NCBI GenBank assembly: GCA_015264885.1
Contig: JABZYY010000050.1
Coordinates: 1 to 8,204, forward strand
Length of the DNA: 8,204 nt
Origin: Streptococcus sp.
Lineage (GTDB): Bacteria; Bacillota; Bacilli; Lactobacillales; Aerococcaceae
Direction: 5' to 3'
Under the pieces are notes generated by a model that made no database searches, was not told the origin of the DNA, and saw nothing but the letters and a program-made list of their open reading frames with translations. Of the stretch, positions 6,383-8,204 are shown piece by piece; the first letter of the stretch is position 1; each line of letters starts with the position of its first letter. Position numbers and translations under genes: made by a program.

Positions 6383-6398
6383 CTCCTCATTCGAGCGT
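6380..6398 (+). repeat. Small hairpin before mutX
   Basis: ACGCTC (6380-6385) pairs with GAGCGT (6393-6398) around a 7-base loop. It follows the tandem repeat and lies about 60 bases before mutX. No T run follows. I saw no convincing promoter between here and mutX, so mutX and mnmG are probably transcribed by read-through from mnmE or from a promoter I cannot recognise. Confidence 0.45.
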
Positions 6399-6459
6399 GT
6401 GATGTTCCCAAAGGATCGGGCGCATCGATAGAAGTAAAAGGCACAAGGAGGAAGAGCTG

Positions 6460-6936
6460 ATGACGAAGCTAGCGACAATCTGCTATATCGATAATGGAAA
6501 AGAATTTTTACTGTTATTACGCAACAAGAAGCCAAACGATGTCCATGAGGGCAAGTACATTGGCGTTGGTGGCAAGCTCGAAGCGGCAGAGACTCCAGAA
6601 GAATGTGCCGTGCGTGAGATTTTTGAAGAAACAGGACTACAGGCTACGAAGATGGAGATGAAAGGAATCATCACCTTCCCAGAATTCACCCCTGGACACG
6701 ATTGGTATACGTATGTCTTTCGTGTGACGGAGTTTTCAGGAGAGCTGATTGATTCGCCAGAAGGAACGCTGGAATGGGTTCCGTATGATGAAATCCTAAG
6801 GAAGCCTTCTTGGGAAGGAGACCGCATTTTCCTAGAGTGGATTCTAGGGAATCAACCGTTCTTTTCTGCGAAATTCATCTATGAAGCGGGAGAATATGTC
6901 AGTCACAATGTAGAATTTTATGGAGAAAGAAAGTAA
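6460..6936 (+). CDS. mutX: Nudix hydrolase, 8-oxo-dGTP diphosphatase, MutX/MutT type
   Basis: A Nudix pyrophosphohydrolase of 158 residues, expected to hydrolyse oxidised nucleotides such as 8-oxo-dGTP to the monophosphate and so prevent mutations. The Nudix box is perfect at 38-60: G38, E44, R52-E53, E56-E57 and G59, fitting G-x5-E-x7-R-E-U-x-E-E-x-G-U. Segments such as [12 protein letters not shown] (4-15), [18 protein letters not shown] (23-40), ITFPEFTPG (71-79) and [10 protein letters not shown] (102-111) closely match what I remember of streptococcal MutX. That supports the name; the exact substrate is inferred. AAGGAGG (6445-6451) lies 8 bases before the ATG. The stop overlaps the mnmG ribosome binding site, with a 10-base gap between the two genes, so mutX and mnmG form a transcription unit. 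Confidence 0.93.
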   Translation: MTKLATICYIDNGKEFLLLLRNKKPNDVHEGKYIGVGGKLEAAETPEECAVREIFEETGLQATKMEMKGIITFPEFTPGHDWYTYVFRVTEFSGELIDSPEGTLEWVPYDEILRKPSWEGDRIFLEWILGNQPFFSAKFIYEAGEYVSHNVEFYGERK

Positions 6937-6946
6937 AGGAGAGACT

Positions 6947-8204
6947 ATGGTAACAACTTACGAAGCTGGAAATTATGATGTTGTAGTTGTCGGTGCAGGT
7001 CATGCCGGAAGTGAAGCGGCGCTAGCAAGTGCACGTATGGGCGCAAAAACATTATTACTCACAATGAATTTAGAAATGGTGGCCTTCATGCCATGTAACC
7101 CATCTGTAGGGGGACCTGCAAAAGGGGTTGTTGTGCGTGAAATCGACGCTCTTGGGGGCGAGATGGGTCGCAACATTGACAAAACGTATATTCAAATGCG
7201 TATGCTAAATACTGGGAAAGGCCCTGCTGTACGTGCCTTACGTGCGCAAGCGGATAAACATTTATACGCGCAAGAAATGAAGAAGACAATCGAGAAGCAA
7301 GAAAACTTGGATTTACGCCAAGGCATTGCGGAAGAGTTGATTGTTGAAGATGGCGTATGTAAAGGGGTTATCACGAATACGGGTGCCATCTACCGTTCAA
7401 AAGCGGTTGTTTTAACGGCCGGAACGTCTTCTCGTGGTCAAATTATTATCGGTGAATTGAAATATTCATCAGGTGCCAACAACTCTCAGCCATCAATTAA
7501 ATTATCAGAGAACCTACTCGAATTAGGCTTCGAATTGGCGCGTTTCAAAACAGGGACTCCGCCACGTATCAAAGGCTCATCGATTGATTATAGTAAAACA
7601 GAAATTCAACCAGGGGACGATACGCCAAACTTATTTAGTTTCACTTCAAAAGACGAAGACTACCGCTACGACCAAATTCCTTGCTGGTTAACGTATACGA
7701 ATGAAGGGACTCATGAAACGATTCGTGAGAACTTACACCGTGCACCGATGTTTACAGGGATTGTAGAAGGGGTCGGCGCGCGTTACTGCCCATCGATTGA
7801 AGATAAAATCGTTCGTTTCAGCGACAAGCCTCGTCACCAAATTTTCCTAGAGCCAGAAGGAGAAAATACGGAAGAAGTCTACATTCAAGGGTTGTCGACT
7901 TCTCTTCCAGAAGACGTGCAAATCAAGATGATTCGTAGTGTGGAAGGGTTGGAAAATGCGGAGATGATGCGTACGGGTTACGCCATCGAGTACGATGTGG
8001 TTGTGCCGCACCAATTGAAGAATACCTTTGAAACAAAAATCGTTCAAAACTTATTCACTGCCGGACAAATGAACGGTACGAGTGGATATGAAGAAGCAGC
8101 GGGGCAAGGGCTCTACGCTGGGATTAATGCCGTGCGTAAGATTTGCGGAGAAGAGCCATTTATTCTTGGCCGAAGCGATGCGTATATTGGCGTATTGGTG
8201 GATG
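6947..8204 (+). CDS. mnmG: tRNA uridine-5-carboxymethylaminomethyl modification enzyme MnmG, 3' end outside window
   Basis: MnmG (GidA) is the FAD- and NADH-dependent partner of MnmE in modifying U34 of tRNAs. About 419 codons are present out of roughly 630 usual for the family; the frame is open to the window edge, so the gene continues beyond it. The N-terminal dinucleotide-binding motif [10 protein letters not shown] is at 16-25. The two cysteines important in the E. coli enzyme appear as C50 ([12 protein letters not shown]) and C281 ([10 protein letters not shown]). The conserved [14 protein letters not shown] and [18 protein letters not shown] blocks are also present. The ATG follows AAAGGAGAG (6935-6943), which overlaps the mutX stop. 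The missing part would hold the C-terminal helical domain that binds MnmE and tRNA. Nothing unusual is seen in the part present. Confidence 0.97.
   Translation, partial: MVTTYEAGNYDVVVVGAGHAGSEAALASARMGAKTLLLTMNLEMVAFMPCNPSVGGPAKGVVVREIDALGGEMGRNIDKTYIQMRMLNTGKGPAVRALRAQADKHLYAQEMKKTIEKQENLDLRQGIAEELIVEDGVCKGVITNTGAIYRSKAVVLTAGTSSRGQIIIGELKYSSGANNSQPSIKLSENLLELGFELARFKTGTPPRIKGSSIDYSKTEIQPGDDTPNLFSFTSKDEDYRYDQIPCWLTYTNEGTHETIRENLHRAPMFTGIVEGVGARYCPSIEDKIVRFSDKPRHQIFLEPEGENTEEVYIQGLSTSLPEDVQIKMIRSVEGLENAEMMRTGYAIEYDVVVPHQLKNTFETKIVQNLFTAGQMNGTSGYEEAAGQGLYAGINAVRKICGEEPFILGRSDAYIGVLVD

Overview
The window looks like ordinary chromosome from a low-to-moderate G+C Gram-positive bacterium, most likely of the order Lactobacillales. 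The reasons are: a two-subunit iron-sulfur L-serine dehydratase of Firmicutes type; an aminotransferase very like the lactococcal/streptococcal AraT/PatA group; a Nudix protein closely resembling streptococcal MutX; strong AGGAGG-type ribosome binding sites; and A+T-rich hairpin terminators. I cannot name the genus from sequence alone.

Region 1 (1-2274, plus strand) is a compact operon, sdaAB-sdaAA-msrA. A candidate promoter lies just upstream, the gene gaps are 21 and 11 bases, and a perfect 42-bp palindrome closes it. It encodes both halves of an L-serine dehydratase, which makes pyruvate and ammonia with an oxygen-sensitive Fe-S cluster, plus a methionine sulfoxide reductase. Region 2 (2275-4600, minus strand) holds two separate genes: an EcsC-like protein of unknown role, convergent with msrA, and a class I PLP aminotransferase with its own promoter and terminator. 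Between them, a 36-base inverted repeat abuts the candidate promoter of the EcsC-like gene. Region 3 (4600-8204, plus strand) carries mnmE, mutX and the first two thirds of mnmG. MnmE and MnmG act together to modify the wobble uridine of certain tRNAs; MutX sanitises oxidised nucleotides and sits between them.

The part least explained by genes is the 312-base gap between mnmE and mutX. Most of it folds on paper into a nested, branched RNA-like structure (6161-6327). Two more hairpins and a tandem array of an 8-base unit follow. The other notable non-coding signal is a terminator-like hairpin with a run of seven T between the mnmE promoter and the mnmE start, which suggests attenuation. I saw no tRNA or rRNA genes, CRISPR array, insertion-sequence transposase, defence system or prophage gene. 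The most interesting candidates here are non-coding structures rather than a new protein system.
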